Shown one piece after another: positions 33,206 through 43,295 of a stretch of DNA of 64,000 nucleotides (within the stretch, counting starts at the first letter, position 1; each line of letters starts with the position of its first letter). The position numbers and the translations under genes were made by a program. Origin of the DNA: DMER64 sp964542305 (lineage in GTDB: Bacteria > Bacteroidota > Bacteroidia > Bacteroidales > UBA932); contig CAZITX010000010.1 of the NCBI GenBank assembly GCA_964542305.1, positions 1 through 64,000 on the forward strand, in the 5' to 3' direction. Under the pieces are notes generated by a model. That model had not been told where the DNA came from. It saw nothing but the letters and a program-made list of their open reading frames with translations, and searched no databases.

Positions 33206-34081
33206 ATGAATTTGTTGACCGTTTATTGGGACGTGGATCCCGTCATCTTTTCACTGGGAAAAATCCAGATCCGTTATTACAGTTTGTTTTTTATTATAGC
33301 ATTTACCATCGGGTACTACCTGTTTAAGTATTTCTTTAAAAGAGAGCAGGTTCCCCTGAAAATCCTGGATCCGCTGCTTTATACCCTGATCATAGGAACT
33401 TTGGTAGGAGCACGCCTGGGGCATTGCCTGTTTTACCAGCCGGATTATTACCTGGCCAATCCCATAGAGATCCTGTATGTCTGGGAAGGCGGCCTGGCCT
33501 CCCACGGAGGGGCCATTGCCCTGTTGCTTGCCATGTGGTGGTTTGCGCATCATTACGGCAAGAAGAATCAATTCAGTTTCCTGTGGATTATGGACAGGCT
33601 GGGCATAACGGTGGCACTGGCCGGATTCTTCATACGTATGGGGAATCTGATGAACTCGGAAATATACGGGAATGAAACAACCATGCCCTGGGGATTTGTA
33701 TTCCTGCGTAACGGGGAATTGGCGCCTAAACATCCCACACAATTGTACGAGGCCCTTTCCTACCTGGCCCTGTTTGTTTTGCTGTTGTTCCTGTACAGGA
33801 AACGACTGCCCCGTCTGAAAGAGGGCACTCTTTTCGGTATCTTTTTACTGGTATTGTTCGCAGCCCGCTTTTTTATTGAATACATCAAAGAACCGCAGGT
33901 GCCTTTTGAAGAATCCATGGCTTTGAATATGGGGCAGATCCTGAGTATTCCTTTTATCTTTGCAGGCGCTGTACTTTTACTTTACAGCATAATGAGGGGT
34001 AAGCCGGCATTACGGGAGGTTCCGCAGGAAAAGAAACCGGAGAAAGAACCGCCGCTGAGCAGTACCCGCGGAACGTATTGA
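33206..34081 (+). CDS. lgt: Prolipoprotein diacylglyceryl transferase
   Basis: The 291-residue inner-membrane protein has several membrane helices and the conserved Lgt motifs: ASHGGAIALL and GFFIRMGNLMNSEIYG (with the essential Arg and Asn), then HPTQLYEAL. It adds diacylglycerol to the lipobox cysteine, the first step of lipoprotein maturation. Several substrates are encoded in this window. A polar Lys- and Glu-rich tail is cytoplasmic. It precedes smpB by 16 bases. Confidence 0.95.
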   Translation: MNLLTVYWDVDPVIFSLGKIQIRYYSLFFIIAFTIGYYLFKYFFKREQVPLKILDPLLYTLIIGTLVGARLGHCLFYQPDYYLANPIEILYVWEGGLASHGGAIALLLAMWWFAHHYGKKNQFSFLWIMDRLGITVALAGFFIRMGNLMNSEIYGNETTMPWGFVFLRNGELAPKHPTQLYEALSYLALFVLLLFLYRKRLPRLKEGTLFGIFLLVLFAARFFIEYIKEPQVPFEESMALNMGQILSIPFIFAGAVLLLYSIMRGKPALREVPQEKKPEKEPPLSSTRGTY

Positions 34082-34097
34082 ACCCATTTATTGCAGT

Positions 34098-34556
34098 ATG
34101 CCAAAAACAAAATCCCAGGTAGTTATCAAAAACAAACGCGCGTCTTTTGAATACGAGTTCATAGACACGTATACGGCGGGGATCGTGCTGACCGGAACGG
34201 AGATCAAATCCATAAGGGCAGGCAAAGCTTCGCTGGTAGATTCCTATTGTTATTTTGTGGGCAAAGAATTGTTCGTCAAAAACATGAACATTGCGGATTA
34301 CTGGTGGGGGTCGTTTAACAAACACGATCCCAGGCGGGATCGTAAATTACTGCTCAACAAGAGGGAACTGAGCAAGTTATTCCGGGCAACCCGTGAAAAA
34401 GGGCTTACCATAGTGGTGACCAAGCTGTTCATAACCGATAACGGCTATGCCAAACTCAATATCGCACTGGCCCGCGGGAAGAGGGAGTACGATAAGAGGG
34501 AAACCATCAAGGAAAAAGACATGAAAAGGGAATCGGACCGAATGGCCCGGTTGTGA
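34098..34556 (+). CDS. smpB: SsrA-binding protein SmpB
   Basis: The 152-residue protein matches SmpB over its full length (NKRASFEYEFIDTYTAGIVL, then GTEIKSIRAGKASL and a basic C-terminal tail). It brings tmRNA to stalled ribosomes. The tmRNA gene itself was not seen nearby. It ends the lgt-smpB pair; the next gene is convergent. Confidence 0.95.
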   Translation: MPKTKSQVVIKNKRASFEYEFIDTYTAGIVLTGTEIKSIRAGKASLVDSYCYFVGKELFVKNMNIADYWWGSFNKHDPRRDRKLLLNKRELSKLFRATREKGLTIVVTKLFITDNGYAKLNIALARGKREYDKRETIKEKDMKRESDRMARL

Positions 34557-34568
34557 TCCTTTTCGCAG

Positions 34569-34742
34569 CTAATCCACAGGCGAGGGTGAAGGCAAAAAGA
34601 AAGCCAATCCTAACACTGCCAGTATTATAACGGCAGAAATGATCAACGGCCACAATATGCCCATGTTTTCCAGGGCAGACCACAATCCGTTTTCAAGAAA
34701 ATCAAGATACCATTCTCCGGGGGTTGATAAAGGAATAATCAT
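34569..34742 (-). CDS. 57-residue membrane protein downstream of gcvP
   Basis: This frame starts with ATG at 34742, 29 bases after the gcvP stop on the same strand, and ends with TAG at 34569. The product has a polar N-terminal helix (STPGEWYLDFLENGLWSALE), one clear membrane helix (PLIISAVIILAVLGLAFFL) and a short Pro- and Ser-rich tail ending in Asp. No family was recognised. The open frame, hydrophobic pattern and same-strand position argue for a real gene; it fills an otherwise empty 215-base gap. Confidence 0.6.
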   Translation of the reverse strand: MIIPLSTPGEWYLDFLENGLWSALENMGILWPLIISAVIILAVLGLAFFLPSPSPVD

Positions 34743-34771
34743 AGCTTCATAGTTTTGTTATAGATACAATT

Positions 34772-37612
34772 TTAGCGATTAATGCTGCAACAAACAAGAT
34801 TTCTGTCTCCGTACCCGTTGTCTACGCGGGTTACCGGCGGCCAGAATTTGTGAGGTACGATCCAGGAAAGCGGGTAGGCCGCTTTTTCACGGGAATAAGG
34901 ATGAGTCCAGTTGTCCGAACAAACTTCCACAGCCGTATGGGGTGCATTCTTCAACAGGTTGTCCTCTGTGGTGCCTGATGAACCGTTTTCCCCGGCCAGG
35001 GCTTTACATTCTTCCAGGATGCTGAGCATGGCCTGGGCAAAACGGTCCAGTTCTTCTTTTGATTCGCTTTCCGTGGGCTCAACCATTAGTGTGTCGTGTA
35101 CCGGGAAGGATAGAGTAGGGGCATGAAAACCGTAATCCATAAGTCGCTTGGCCACATCCGTGGCATCGGCTCCGTAGGTTTTGCCAAAATGACGCAGATC
35201 CAGGATGCATTCGTGAGCCACAAACCCGTTTTCCCCGCAATACAAGGTCGTATATGCCGGGGCCAGTTTTTTTGATAAATAATTGGCATTCAGGATGGCA
35301 TATTCAGATACCCTTCGCAGACCGTCACGTCCCAACAATTTTATATAACCGTAAGTTATGGGTAATAACAACGGGAATCCGTAAGGTGTTGCGGCTACCG
35401 TTTTTCCGCCACCACAATCTGACAGCGGATGACCGGGCAGGTATGGGGCCAGTTCTTTGGTGCAGCATATGGGGCCCACTCCGGGTCCTCCTCCGCCGTG
35501 AGGCATGGAAAAGGTTTTGTGGAGGTTCAGGTGGCATACATCGGCCCCCAGGATCCCAGGATTTGTAATGCCCACCTGGGCGTTCATGTTGGCTCCGTCT
35601 ATATATACCATCCCCCCGTTTTGATGCACAATGTCGCAAATTTCCCGTATGGCCGGTTCAAAAACACCGTGTGTAGAGGGATAAGTGATCATCATGCAAG
35701 AGAGGTTCTCACTGTATTGACCGGCTTTTTCCCGCAATTCTTCAATATCTATGTTTCCTTGTTCATCGCACCCAACTATTATTATGTCCAGGCCGGCCAT
35801 AGCGGCACTTGCCGGATTAGTTCCATGCGCGGATGACGGGATAAGGGCAATATTGCGGTGTCCCTGCCCGGTTTCTTTCTGCCGGGAGCGAATGACCGTC
35901 AGACCTGCATATTCCCCGGCTGCCCCGGAGTTCGGTTGGAGCGAACAGGCATCCAGTCCGGTGATCACAGACAGATCGTGTTCCAATTCCCTGATAAGCT
36001 GCATGTAGCCTTCAACCTGGTAAGACGGGGCAAAAGGATGAATGGAATTCCATTCGCTCCAGCTAAGAGGCATAAGTTCCACGGCGGCATTGAGCTTCAT
36101 GGTACAGGATCCCAGGGGGATCATGGAATGTGCCAGGGAGATATCGCGTGTTTCCAGTGTTTTTATGTAACGCATCATCTCTGTTTCCGAGTGGTATTTG
36201 TTGAACACAGGTTCTTCCAAAACAGGGGTGGAACGTTCCATAAATGAGGGGATTTGCGGCTCGTAGCGATGTTTACCCCGGGAGAGGGTGAATATTTCCA
36301 GTATCGTTTCCAGTTCGCGGTCGTTGGATAATTCGTCAAAAGACATCCTGATGCTTTGGGAATCGGGATAGAAGAAGTTGATTTTCAAGGTTTGTGCGTT
36401 GGCTTTGATACGGGCTGTATCTACCCCGGTCAGTTCTATGGTGTCAAAGAAATTTTGGTGTTTCAGGGTAAATCCGTTGGCGGCCAGAATGCCGGCAGCC
36501 ACGTGGGCATAATACCTGCCGTTCTGAGCAATTTCACGGATCCCCTTGCTGCCGTGATAAACGGCATACATACCGGCCATTGTGGCCATCAGGGCTGTTG
36601 CCGTACATATATTGGATGTGGCTTTTTCACGTTTGATGTGCTGTTCGCGTGTCTGAAGCGCCAGGCGGTAAGCGGGTTTGCCCAGCCTGTCCACGGAAAG
36701 GCCCACTATACGTCCCGGAATGTTGCGGCGGTATTTCTCGGAACAGGCAATATACCCGGTGATGGGACCTCCAAATCCCGGAGGAAGTCCAAAGCGCTGG
36801 GCACTGCCAACGGCAATATCGGCACCCCAGGCGGCCGGTTCTTTCAAAACGGCCAGTGCCAACAAGTCACAGGCGGCCGTTACAAGCAACTCCCTTTGAT
36901 GGGCTTCTTTGCAAAGTTCGGTATAATCACACAACAGGCCGTCGGCTCCGGGATACTGAACCATAATGCCAAACAGGCGGGATGCGTATTTTTCAATTAC
37001 AGGGAGCGGATCCCCGCTCAGGTCTGCGGTAATGATCTCAATGCCCAATCCTTCCGCCCTGGTTTCCATTACGGCAAGTGTCTGGGGAAACATGTTCTTG
37101 TCTGCCAACATAACATTTCGGCCTTCTTTTACAAATGGCCTGGGTCGAAGCTCCAGCATCATTCGCATGGCCTCGGCAGCTGCGGTAGACTCGTCCAGAA
37201 GGGAACTGTTTGCCAGGTTGTATCCTGTAAGACTGCAGACCATTGTCTGAAAATTGAACAACGCTTCCAGACGTCCCTGGGAAATTTCAGATTGGTACGG
37301 TGTATAAGAAGTATACCATCCCGGGTTTTCAAAAATGTTACGCATTATTACCGGTAAAGAGGCGGTTCCGTAATACCCCGTTCCAATAAGGGAGCGGAAA
37401 GGCAGGTTTTTGGAGGCCAGGTTTTTCAAATGCATGGTAAATTCGTATTCACTCATGCCTTTTTCCAGGGCCAGCGGCTCCTTCATCCTGATGCCGGCGG
37501 GTACGGTTTTATCAATGAGCGTATCCAGGGAATCTACCCCTATAACATCCAGCATTTCCCGGATCTGTTCAGGCCGGGGACCGTTGTGTCTTTCTGTAAA
37601 TGTCTGTGCCAT
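34772..37612 (-). CDS. gcvP: Glycine dehydrogenase (decarboxylating), single chain
   Basis: The 946-residue P-protein of the glycine cleavage system carries both halves in one chain. The PLP lysine lies in HLNLHKTFSMPHGGGGPGVG in the second half; the glycine-rich signature and the first-half homologue (MVQYPGADG) are also visible. It decarboxylates glycine and passes the aminomethyl group to the H protein. The T, H and L genes are not in the window. The start at 37612 (MAQTFTERHNGP) fits the family better than the upstream ATG. It follows rodA by 22 bases. Confidence 0.95.
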   Translation of the reverse strand: MAQTFTERHNGPRPEQIREMLDVIGVDSLDTLIDKTVPAGIRMKEPLALEKGMSEYEFTMHLKNLASKNLPFRSLIGTGYYGTASLPVIMRNIFENPGWYTSYTPYQSEISQGRLEALFNFQTMVCSLTGYNLANSSLLDESTAAAEAMRMMLELRPRPFVKEGRNVMLADKNMFPQTLAVMETRAEGLGIEIITADLSGDPLPVIEKYASRLFGIMVQYPGADGLLCDYTELCKEAHQRELLVTAACDLLALAVLKEPAAWGADIAVGSAQRFGLPPGFGGPITGYIACSEKYRRNIPGRIVGLSVDRLGKPAYRLALQTREQHIKREKATSNICTATALMATMAGMYAVYHGSKGIREIAQNGRYYAHVAAGILAANGFTLKHQNFFDTIELTGVDTARIKANAQTLKINFFYPDSQSIRMSFDELSNDRELETILEIFTLSRGKHRYEPQIPSFMERSTPVLEEPVFNKYHSETEMMRYIKTLETRDISLAHSMIPLGSCTMKLNAAVELMPLSWSEWNSIHPFAPSYQVEGYMQLIRELEHDLSVITGLDACSLQPNSGAAGEYAGLTVIRSRQKETGQGHRNIALIPSSAHGTNPASAAMAGLDIIIVGCDEQGNIDIEELREKAGQYSENLSCMMITYPSTHGVFEPAIREICDIVHQNGGMVYIDGANMNAQVGITNPGILGADVCHLNLHKTFSMPHGGGGPGVGPICCTKELAPYLPGHPLSDCGGGKTVAATPYGFPLLLPITYGYIKLLGRDGLRRVSEYAILNANYLSKKLAPAYTTLYCGENGFVAHECILDLRHFGKTYGADATDVAKRLMDYGFHAPTLSFPVHDTLMVEPTESESKEELDRFAQAMLSILEECKALAGENGSSGTTEDNLLKNAPHTAVEVCSDNWTHPYSREKAAYPLSWIVPHKFWPPVTRVDNGYGDRNLVCCSINR

Positions 37613-37634
37613 ATTGTGTGACAAATAATTTTGG

Positions 37635-39062
37635 TTAGTCGTTGGTAGCATCCATTTTTAAGAGGATAAACAAAAGTAATGTAAAAGTCCATAAGGAAGA
37701 ACCCCCGTAGCTGATAAAAGGCAAAGGAATGCCAATAACCGGTGTAATCCCGATGGTCATACCAATATTGATGAAAACGTGGAAAAAAATACACGCCGCC
37801 ACGCCGTAGCCGTATATTCGGCCAAACGGATGTCGTTGTTTTTCAGATATTTGTATAATTCTTATCAAAAGGAACATATACAAGAAAACAACCAGTGAAG
37901 CACCCAGGAATCCCCATTCTTCCCCAATGGAACAAAAAATAAAATCGGTACTCTGTTCCGGTACAAAATTGTATTTTGTCTGTGTTCCCTGTAAAAATCC
38001 TTTACCAATAAAACCGCCCGATCCTATGGCAACTTTGGACTGGTACACGTTGTACCCGCTTCCGTAGATGTCTTTGTCAATCCCCAGCAACGTTTCAATA
38101 CGTGCCTGCTGGTGCGGTTTAAGCACGTTGTTGAATAAATAGCCTACCGAAAATATCAGGACAATACTGCTCACGAAACTCAACACCAGTATTTTCAGGA
38201 AGGTAAGTTTTTTACGGAAAGCAAGAATCAGCGACACGATTACAAGGGGAACGGTTACTATAAGGAACCACACGTATTTTTCAAAATAGGCAAAAAGATC
38301 TACGGACAACATGTCCAGGATATAAGGGATCAAAAAATAAACAGCGGTAAAAGAGATGATCGCAATTAAAACCGGTCTTTTTTTCCCTGCAGCCAGGAAT
38401 GCCGTTATAAAACAGATGTCCAGGGTCAGCCACAGAACATACAACGGGCTCCAGATGATAGACAACAGGAACAAAACGATAGCAGCAATGCCTGTCAGGG
38501 GAATCCAGCCCGGAAGGCCTTCCCGGTACAACACAATGATGAAAGCCAACAGAACCAGGGCCAGACCCGTTTCATCTTCCAGAAGGATCAATGCGGCCGG
38601 TATCAGGATCAGGGCTGTTACATATAAAATCCCGCGAAAAGTTCTCAGGTGAAAGTGAGGCCGGCTCATTACCCCGGCCAGTCCCAGGGCCACGAAAACT
38701 TTAGTCATTTCAGCAGGCTGAAAATGAACCGGTCCAAACACAAGCCATGATTTTGACCCTCCGCGTTCCACGCCCAGAACCAGCACGGAAAGCAGCAACA
38801 ATATTCCCAGGATATACAGAACGTTGGAGAACATTTCATAAAACCGGGTTGGAATAAGCAGTACCACTATGGCCAGGAACCAGGCCCCGAATATCCAGAT
38901 CATCTGCATGCCGTAGCGTTGCGATGTGTCAAAGATCTGTCCGTGTTCGGGATCGTATACGGCTGAAAAAATGCTGATCCACCCGATTAAGACCAGGATC
39001 AGATAGGCGGCAACACTCCACCAGTCCAGTTTTCTGAAAAATGTATGTTCTCTTCTTCTCAT
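37635..39062 (-). CDS. rodA: Rod-shape SEDS glycosyltransferase RodA
   Basis: The 475-residue protein has about ten membrane helices and SEDS motifs such as FQPAEMTKVFVALGLAG, ETGLALVLLAF and IPLPFISYGGSS. It polymerises glycan strands with its partner PBP2. Its ATG overlaps the PBP2 stop (ATGA), ensuring coupled synthesis. An insertion with extra helices between about 190 and 270 makes it longer than E. coli RodA, a common trait in Bacteroidota. Confidence 0.94.
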   Translation of the reverse strand: MRRREHTFFRKLDWWSVAAYLILVLIGWISIFSAVYDPEHGQIFDTSQRYGMQMIWIFGAWFLAIVVLLIPTRFYEMFSNVLYILGILLLLSVLVLGVERGGSKSWLVFGPVHFQPAEMTKVFVALGLAGVMSRPHFHLRTFRGILYVTALILIPAALILLEDETGLALVLLAFIIVLYREGLPGWIPLTGIAAIVLFLLSIIWSPLYVLWLTLDICFITAFLAAGKKRPVLIAIISFTAVYFLIPYILDMLSVDLFAYFEKYVWFLIVTVPLVIVSLILAFRKKLTFLKILVLSFVSSIVLIFSVGYLFNNVLKPHQQARIETLLGIDKDIYGSGYNVYQSKVAIGSGGFIGKGFLQGTQTKYNFVPEQSTDFIFCSIGEEWGFLGASLVVFLYMFLLIRIIQISEKQRHPFGRIYGYGVAACIFFHVFINIGMTIGITPVIGIPLPFISYGGSSLWTFTLLLFILLKMDATND

Positions 39063-40900
39063 TCCAGATGACGTGTCAGCAGGTCTTGTTCCAGGGTTCG
39101 CTCATAAAGCCATTGCCGGGAAGGATGGATTTCCCCGGTAAGGTATTTTTCCACCAGCAGCGAAGCGACCGGTGCAGCTTGGGATGCTCCGAATCCGCCT
39201 TGTTCAATGTATACGGCCACAGCGATCCTGGGATCTTCCCGTGGGGCAAAACAGATAAAGACCGAGTGGTCCTCTCCGTGGGGATTCTGTGCCGTTCCGG
39301 TCTTGCCGCACATTTCCACACCGGGAATGGCTGCCAGCCTGGCCGTGGCTCCGGACCCTGCCGGAGCGTGTACAGCCTGGTACATGCCTTCCACAATAAT
39401 TGGAAAATATACAGAATCAACCATTACCTGGTGCCTTTCCACTGCAGGTCTGAATCCGGGATCTTCCGGTATTTCCCGCACCAAATGCGGTGTATAATAA
39501 TGGCCCCTGTTGGCCATCACGGCAGCCAGGTTAGCCAACTGCAGGGGAGTAGCCCCAATTTCACCCTGTCCTATAGAAAGGGAAATAACCGTAAGGGATC
39601 TCCAGGCGTTTGTACCATAAATACGGTTGTATGTAACAGAGCCCGGAATGGATCCCGGCAATTCCCCGGGTATATCAATGCCCAGTTTTTGTCCAAACCC
39701 GAAGCTTTTCACATATTCCTGCCAGACATCCATAGCTGTTGCCGTATTTTCGTATTCCGGATTGTCCAGAATATTTCTGAACACATAACAGTAATAGGCA
39801 TTGCAAGACATCATGACAGATTGCATCAGATTCAGAGGAGAGGGATGGCTGTGACAGCCCACCGTCAGCGATCCGGCCCTGTATCCCATATTACAGGAAT
39901 ACCGTGTATTGGGAGTCACCACATCCTCCTGCAACCCTATCAGTCCGTTTACCAATTTGAAAACGGATCCCGGGGGATAAGAAGACATAATGGCCCGGTT
40001 GAACATAGGCTTCAGAGGGTCTGATATTACCTTGGAATAATGGGCGCCAAAATTTGTGAGGTATTCGGTAGACAGACCGGTAGAAGTGATCAGGGTGAGA
40101 ACCTCCCCTGAAGATGGGTCCAGGGCAATAACCGATCCCACTTTGTTTTTCATAAGCTCTTCCCCAAAGGCTTGTAACGGCAGATCAATGGAGGTGACCA
40201 TATTTTTCCCCGGAACGGCGGGTTTGTCGTAATCACCCTCTTCGTAAGATGATTTGATTTGGTTGTGTACGTCTCTCAGGTAAATAGAATATCCCTTTTC
40301 TCCTTTCAGCCAGGGTTCGTAATATTCTTCCAGGCCTGTGCGTCCGATGTAATCCCCGGGCCGGTAGTCGGGATTTTTTTCCAGAAAAGTGCCATCGGCT
40401 TCAATAATATATCCGAGCAAATTTCCGCAAACAGGTGAAGGGTAATCGCGCACACTCCTTGTCTGTACGGAAAAACCCGGAAACCGGTGAGCTCTTTCCA
40501 GGAAGCGGGTGTATTGCTCTCTACTTACCTGGCGTAGAAATATGACAGACTGATATCCTATGGCCCTGCGCCGGGAATTTACCTGGGCCAGCATGTCACC
40601 CATTTGTTCACGCGACAATTGAAAAATGGAACAAAACCCCGTAGTATCAAAAGGTTCCAATTCCCTGGGGGTGATCATAATATCGTACGCGGATTGATTC
40701 CCCACCAGGATGTTTCCGTTGCGGTCATAGATCAGACCACGTGAAGGGTAGATGATCTCGTAACGCAACACGTTATTTGATGCGGTAACTTTATATTCTT
40801 TATTTACCAACTGCAGGAATACAAGACGTCCTATCAGGATCAGCAGACAAATGACAAAGAAAGCTATGATTATATTTTTTTCTCTTGCCCTGTTTTCCAT
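39059..40900 (-). CDS. mrdA: Penicillin-binding protein 2 (transpeptidase)
   Basis: The 613-residue protein has an N-terminal anchor (about 8-28), a dimerisation domain, and a transpeptidase domain with SVFK (Ser nucleophile), SCN and KTGTA motifs. It cross-links peptidoglycan during elongation with RodA. It is placed between mreD and rodA as in other Bacteroidales. Confidence 0.95.
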   Translation of the reverse strand: MENRAREKNIIIAFFVICLLILIGRLVFLQLVNKEYKVTASNNVLRYEIIYPSRGLIYDRNGNILVGNQSAYDIMITPRELEPFDTTGFCSIFQLSREQMGDMLAQVNSRRRAIGYQSVIFLRQVSREQYTRFLERAHRFPGFSVQTRSVRDYPSPVCGNLLGYIIEADGTFLEKNPDYRPGDYIGRTGLEEYYEPWLKGEKGYSIYLRDVHNQIKSSYEEGDYDKPAVPGKNMVTSIDLPLQAFGEELMKNKVGSVIALDPSSGEVLTLITSTGLSTEYLTNFGAHYSKVISDPLKPMFNRAIMSSYPPGSVFKLVNGLIGLQEDVVTPNTRYSCNMGYRAGSLTVGCHSHPSPLNLMQSVMMSCNAYYCYVFRNILDNPEYENTATAMDVWQEYVKSFGFGQKLGIDIPGELPGSIPGSVTYNRIYGTNAWRSLTVISLSIGQGEIGATPLQLANLAAVMANRGHYYTPHLVREIPEDPGFRPAVERHQVMVDSVYFPIIVEGMYQAVHAPAGSGATARLAAIPGVEMCGKTGTAQNPHGEDHSVFICFAPREDPRIAVAVYIEQGGFGASQAAPVASLLVEKYLTGEIHPSRQWLYERTLEQDLLTRHLE

Positions 40901-40905
40901 TGCGG

Positions 40906-41418
40906 TTACCTCCTTCGTTCAAAAAAGGTTCTTTTGAATAACAGGACAAGAACAACATTGAGGACCAGACTGCACAAAAGACGCGCAGCGGTTTGCCAGA
41001 AAAGGAAGAAACTAAAACTTTCCAGGTTGAAATAAACCAGGTGATGCACAGAAACGCTCATCAATACAAATAACAGATAACGGGAAAAGCCGAACGACCG
41101 GAATCCGGGTACTGACAGGTCGTCAAAATCTCCTTTGACTGCCAGGAGTTTAAACATACTGTTCCTCATAGCCCCCAGCATAACAAAAGAAGCTGTATGT
41201 AACCCCATAATACCGGCACTCAGTATATCCATTCCCAATCCGAAAGCAAAAGCCCAGAGCATAAGTAGCCAGGAAGGATAAGTGCACGGGAACAGCAGGA
41301 GAAAAAGAATGTAGGGCATGGGATACAGGAAGGTTCCCAGGTTCAGACCTTCGAACAGCAACAGCTGTACCGCCATAATAACAACAAAACGCAGGATATA
41401 TTTCAGAAAATCATTCAT
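40906..41418 (-). CDS. mreD: Rod-shape-determining protein MreD
   Basis: The 170-residue protein has about five membrane helices and is recognised mainly by size, hydrophobic pattern and position between mreC and PBP2. MreD is part of the elongation complex in the inner membrane. The start overlaps the mreC stop (ATGA). Confidence 0.88.
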   Translation of the reverse strand: MNDFLKYILRFVVIMAVQLLLFEGLNLGTFLYPMPYILFLLLFPCTYPSWLLMLWAFAFGLGMDILSAGIMGLHTASFVMLGAMRNSMFKLLAVKGDFDDLSVPGFRSFGFSRYLLFVLMSVSVHHLVYFNLESFSFFLFWQTAARLLCSLVLNVVLVLLFKRTFFERRR

Positions 41419-42251
41419 AGATCCTCCTCCTGCGGATTGTTAATTAATTCCCGGATCTCCTGTGCTCCTTTGTTTGATACTACATGAACGTAATGAAGGC
41501 TCTTGAAATCTTCAAAAAGTTCCACTTCCAGTTCCAGGAAGGTTCCCTGTTTCAGGGTCCCTGATTTTACAAAACCTATGGGTATATCCGGAGGGAATAC
41601 CAGGGAGAACACGCTGCTGACAACGGTGTCCCCCACACTGATTTCAATATGTTGCGGGATTTCGGAAAGAAAAACCCGGCGGTAATCCACTCCATCCCAA
41701 TGCAAGGTCCCGAATGTGCCGCTTTTTTTAAGTTCTGCCGTAAAACGTTGTTGCGTGTTTAGCAGGGAAATTATCATGGCATAATGATCGGAAACATTGG
41801 ACACCACTCCTACTATACCTTGTGAACTGACAACTCCCATATCCTGTTCAAGTCCGTCCTGTATGCCTTTGTCTATTATCAGGAAATTGTGCTGCCTGTT
41901 AACGGTGTTTCTTATAACCCGGGCCGGAATATAGGAAAAAGTATCTCTCAGGGCAAAGATGCTGTCTGTTTTGAGGACATTGCCTGTTGACGCCTCTGTC
42001 AGCCGGGACATCTCATTTAAAAGCCGGGTGTTTTCCAGAGCCAGCTGCCGGTTGATCTCTTTAAGATTCGTAAAAGCCACCCAGGAAGATCGCCTTTCCC
42101 ACCAACTGATCTGGCGGGCACGAATGAAGTTCAGGATGGCGTTCTGCTGAAAATAACTGTTATTGACAAGCATAACAACAGCACCCGCCTGCAGGACAAG
42201 AAACAGCAGCAGAACCAATAGTTTCCTGAGCAAAGGGGAGGTATTGAACAT
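41415..42251 (-). CDS. mreC: Rod-shape-determining protein MreC
   Basis: The 278-residue protein has one N-terminal membrane helix, a coiled coil (about 60-85) and a periplasmic double beta-barrel with the family pattern QDMGVVSSQGIVGVV and GDTVVSSVFSLVFPPDIPIG. MreC links MreB filaments with PBP2. It lies 15 bases after mreB. Confidence 0.93.
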   Translation of the reverse strand: MFNTSPLLRKLLVLLLFLVLQAGAVVMLVNNSYFQQNAILNFIRARQISWWERRSSWVAFTNLKEINRQLALENTRLLNEMSRLTEASTGNVLKTDSIFALRDTFSYIPARVIRNTVNRQHNFLIIDKGIQDGLEQDMGVVSSQGIVGVVSNVSDHYAMIISLLNTQQRFTAELKKSGTFGTLHWDGVDYRRVFLSEIPQHIEISVGDTVVSSVFSLVFPPDIPIGFVKSGTLKQGTFLELEVELFEDFKSLHYVHVVSNKGAQEIRELINNPQEEDL

Positions 42252-42266
42252 GCACGACCTTTATTT

Positions 42267-43286
42267 TTATCTTAACAAAAACGGGAATTTCCCGATATTT
42301 TTCAATGCAATCCCGGTTCCCCTGGCAACGGAGTGCAAAGGACCTTCCGAAATATGGAACGGGATATTGATCTTGTCTTCAAGCCTTTTATCCACACCGC
42401 GCAATAAGGCGCCTCCTCCTGTAAGAAAAATGCCCCGTTGTACTATATCTGAATACAGCTCAGGAGGGGTCTGTTCCAAAACAGACAACACAGCCGTTTC
42501 AATTTTTACCAGGGATTTATCAAGACAGTGGGCAATTTCCTGTGAGGTAACCGATACTTCCACGGGGAGGGCGGTCATCAGGTTGGGACCGCGAACCAGC
42601 ATAGGTTCCGGGGGATTGTCCAAATCCGACAAGGCAGATCCAACGCAGATCTTTATGTCTTCTGCAGTGCGTTCGCCAATTTTAATATTATGCTGGTGAC
42701 GCATGTATTGCTGGATCTCTGTGGTAAATACGTCTCCGGCAACACGAATACTTTGGTTGCAGACGATCCCTCCCAGGGCAATGACCGCAATTTCCGTAGT
42801 ACCACCGCCTATATCCACTACCATATTCCCTTCAGAAGCCGTTACGTCTATACCAATTCCCAATGCGGCAGCCATAGGTTCGTAGATCATGTATACATCA
42901 CGGCCTCCGGCATGTTCGGACGAATCGCGCACCGCGCGGATCTCTACCTCGGTACTCCCGGAAGGTATGCAGACAACCATCCGTAAACTCGGCATAAAAA
43001 ATTTGTTTTGCGGGTTGATCATTTTGATCATCCCGCGGACCATTTGCTCGGCAGCGTTAAAATCTGCGATCACACCATCGCGCAAAGGGCGGATGGTTTT
43101 GATGTTTTCGTGAGTCTTTCCCTGCATCATCCTGGCTGTCCGGCCTATGGCCATAGGTTTTCCGGTGTTTTGATCTATTGCAATAATGGACGGTTCATCC
43201 ACTACAATTTTATCGTTGTGAATAATGATGGTATTGGCAGTACCCAGGTCAATGGCCAGTTTTTGAGATAAGAATGAAAAAGCCAT
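42267..43286 (-). CDS. mreB: Rod-shape-determining actin homologue MreB
   Basis: The 339-residue protein shows the actin-fold phosphate loops IDLGTANTIIIH and VVDIGGGTTEIAVI and the adenosine motif GIFLTGGGALLRG. MreB filaments guide lateral wall growth. The gene starts 9 bases after the purH stop, so the cell-shape genes may be transcribed through from purH. Confidence 0.97.
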   Translation of the reverse strand: MAFSFLSQKLAIDLGTANTIIIHNDKIVVDEPSIIAIDQNTGKPMAIGRTARMMQGKTHENIKTIRPLRDGVIADFNAAEQMVRGMIKMINPQNKFFMPSLRMVVCIPSGSTEVEIRAVRDSSEHAGGRDVYMIYEPMAAALGIGIDVTASEGNMVVDIGGGTTEIAVIALGGIVCNQSIRVAGDVFTTEIQQYMRHQHNIKIGERTAEDIKICVGSALSDLDNPPEPMLVRGPNLMTALPVEVSVTSQEIAHCLDKSLVKIETAVLSVLEQTPPELYSDIVQRGIFLTGGGALLRGVDKRLEDKINIPFHISEGPLHSVARGTGIALKNIGKFPFLLR

Positions 43287-43295
43287 ATAAAAAAT

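Noticed and set aside
36356..37357. 333-residue plus-strand frame opposite gcvP
   Set aside because: gcvP shows family motifs over its whole length; the antisense product has no recognisable pattern.
39041..40024. 327-residue plus-strand frame opposite the PBP2 gene
   Set aside because: It is antisense to the transpeptidase domain with all catalytic motifs, and its translation is compositionally odd.
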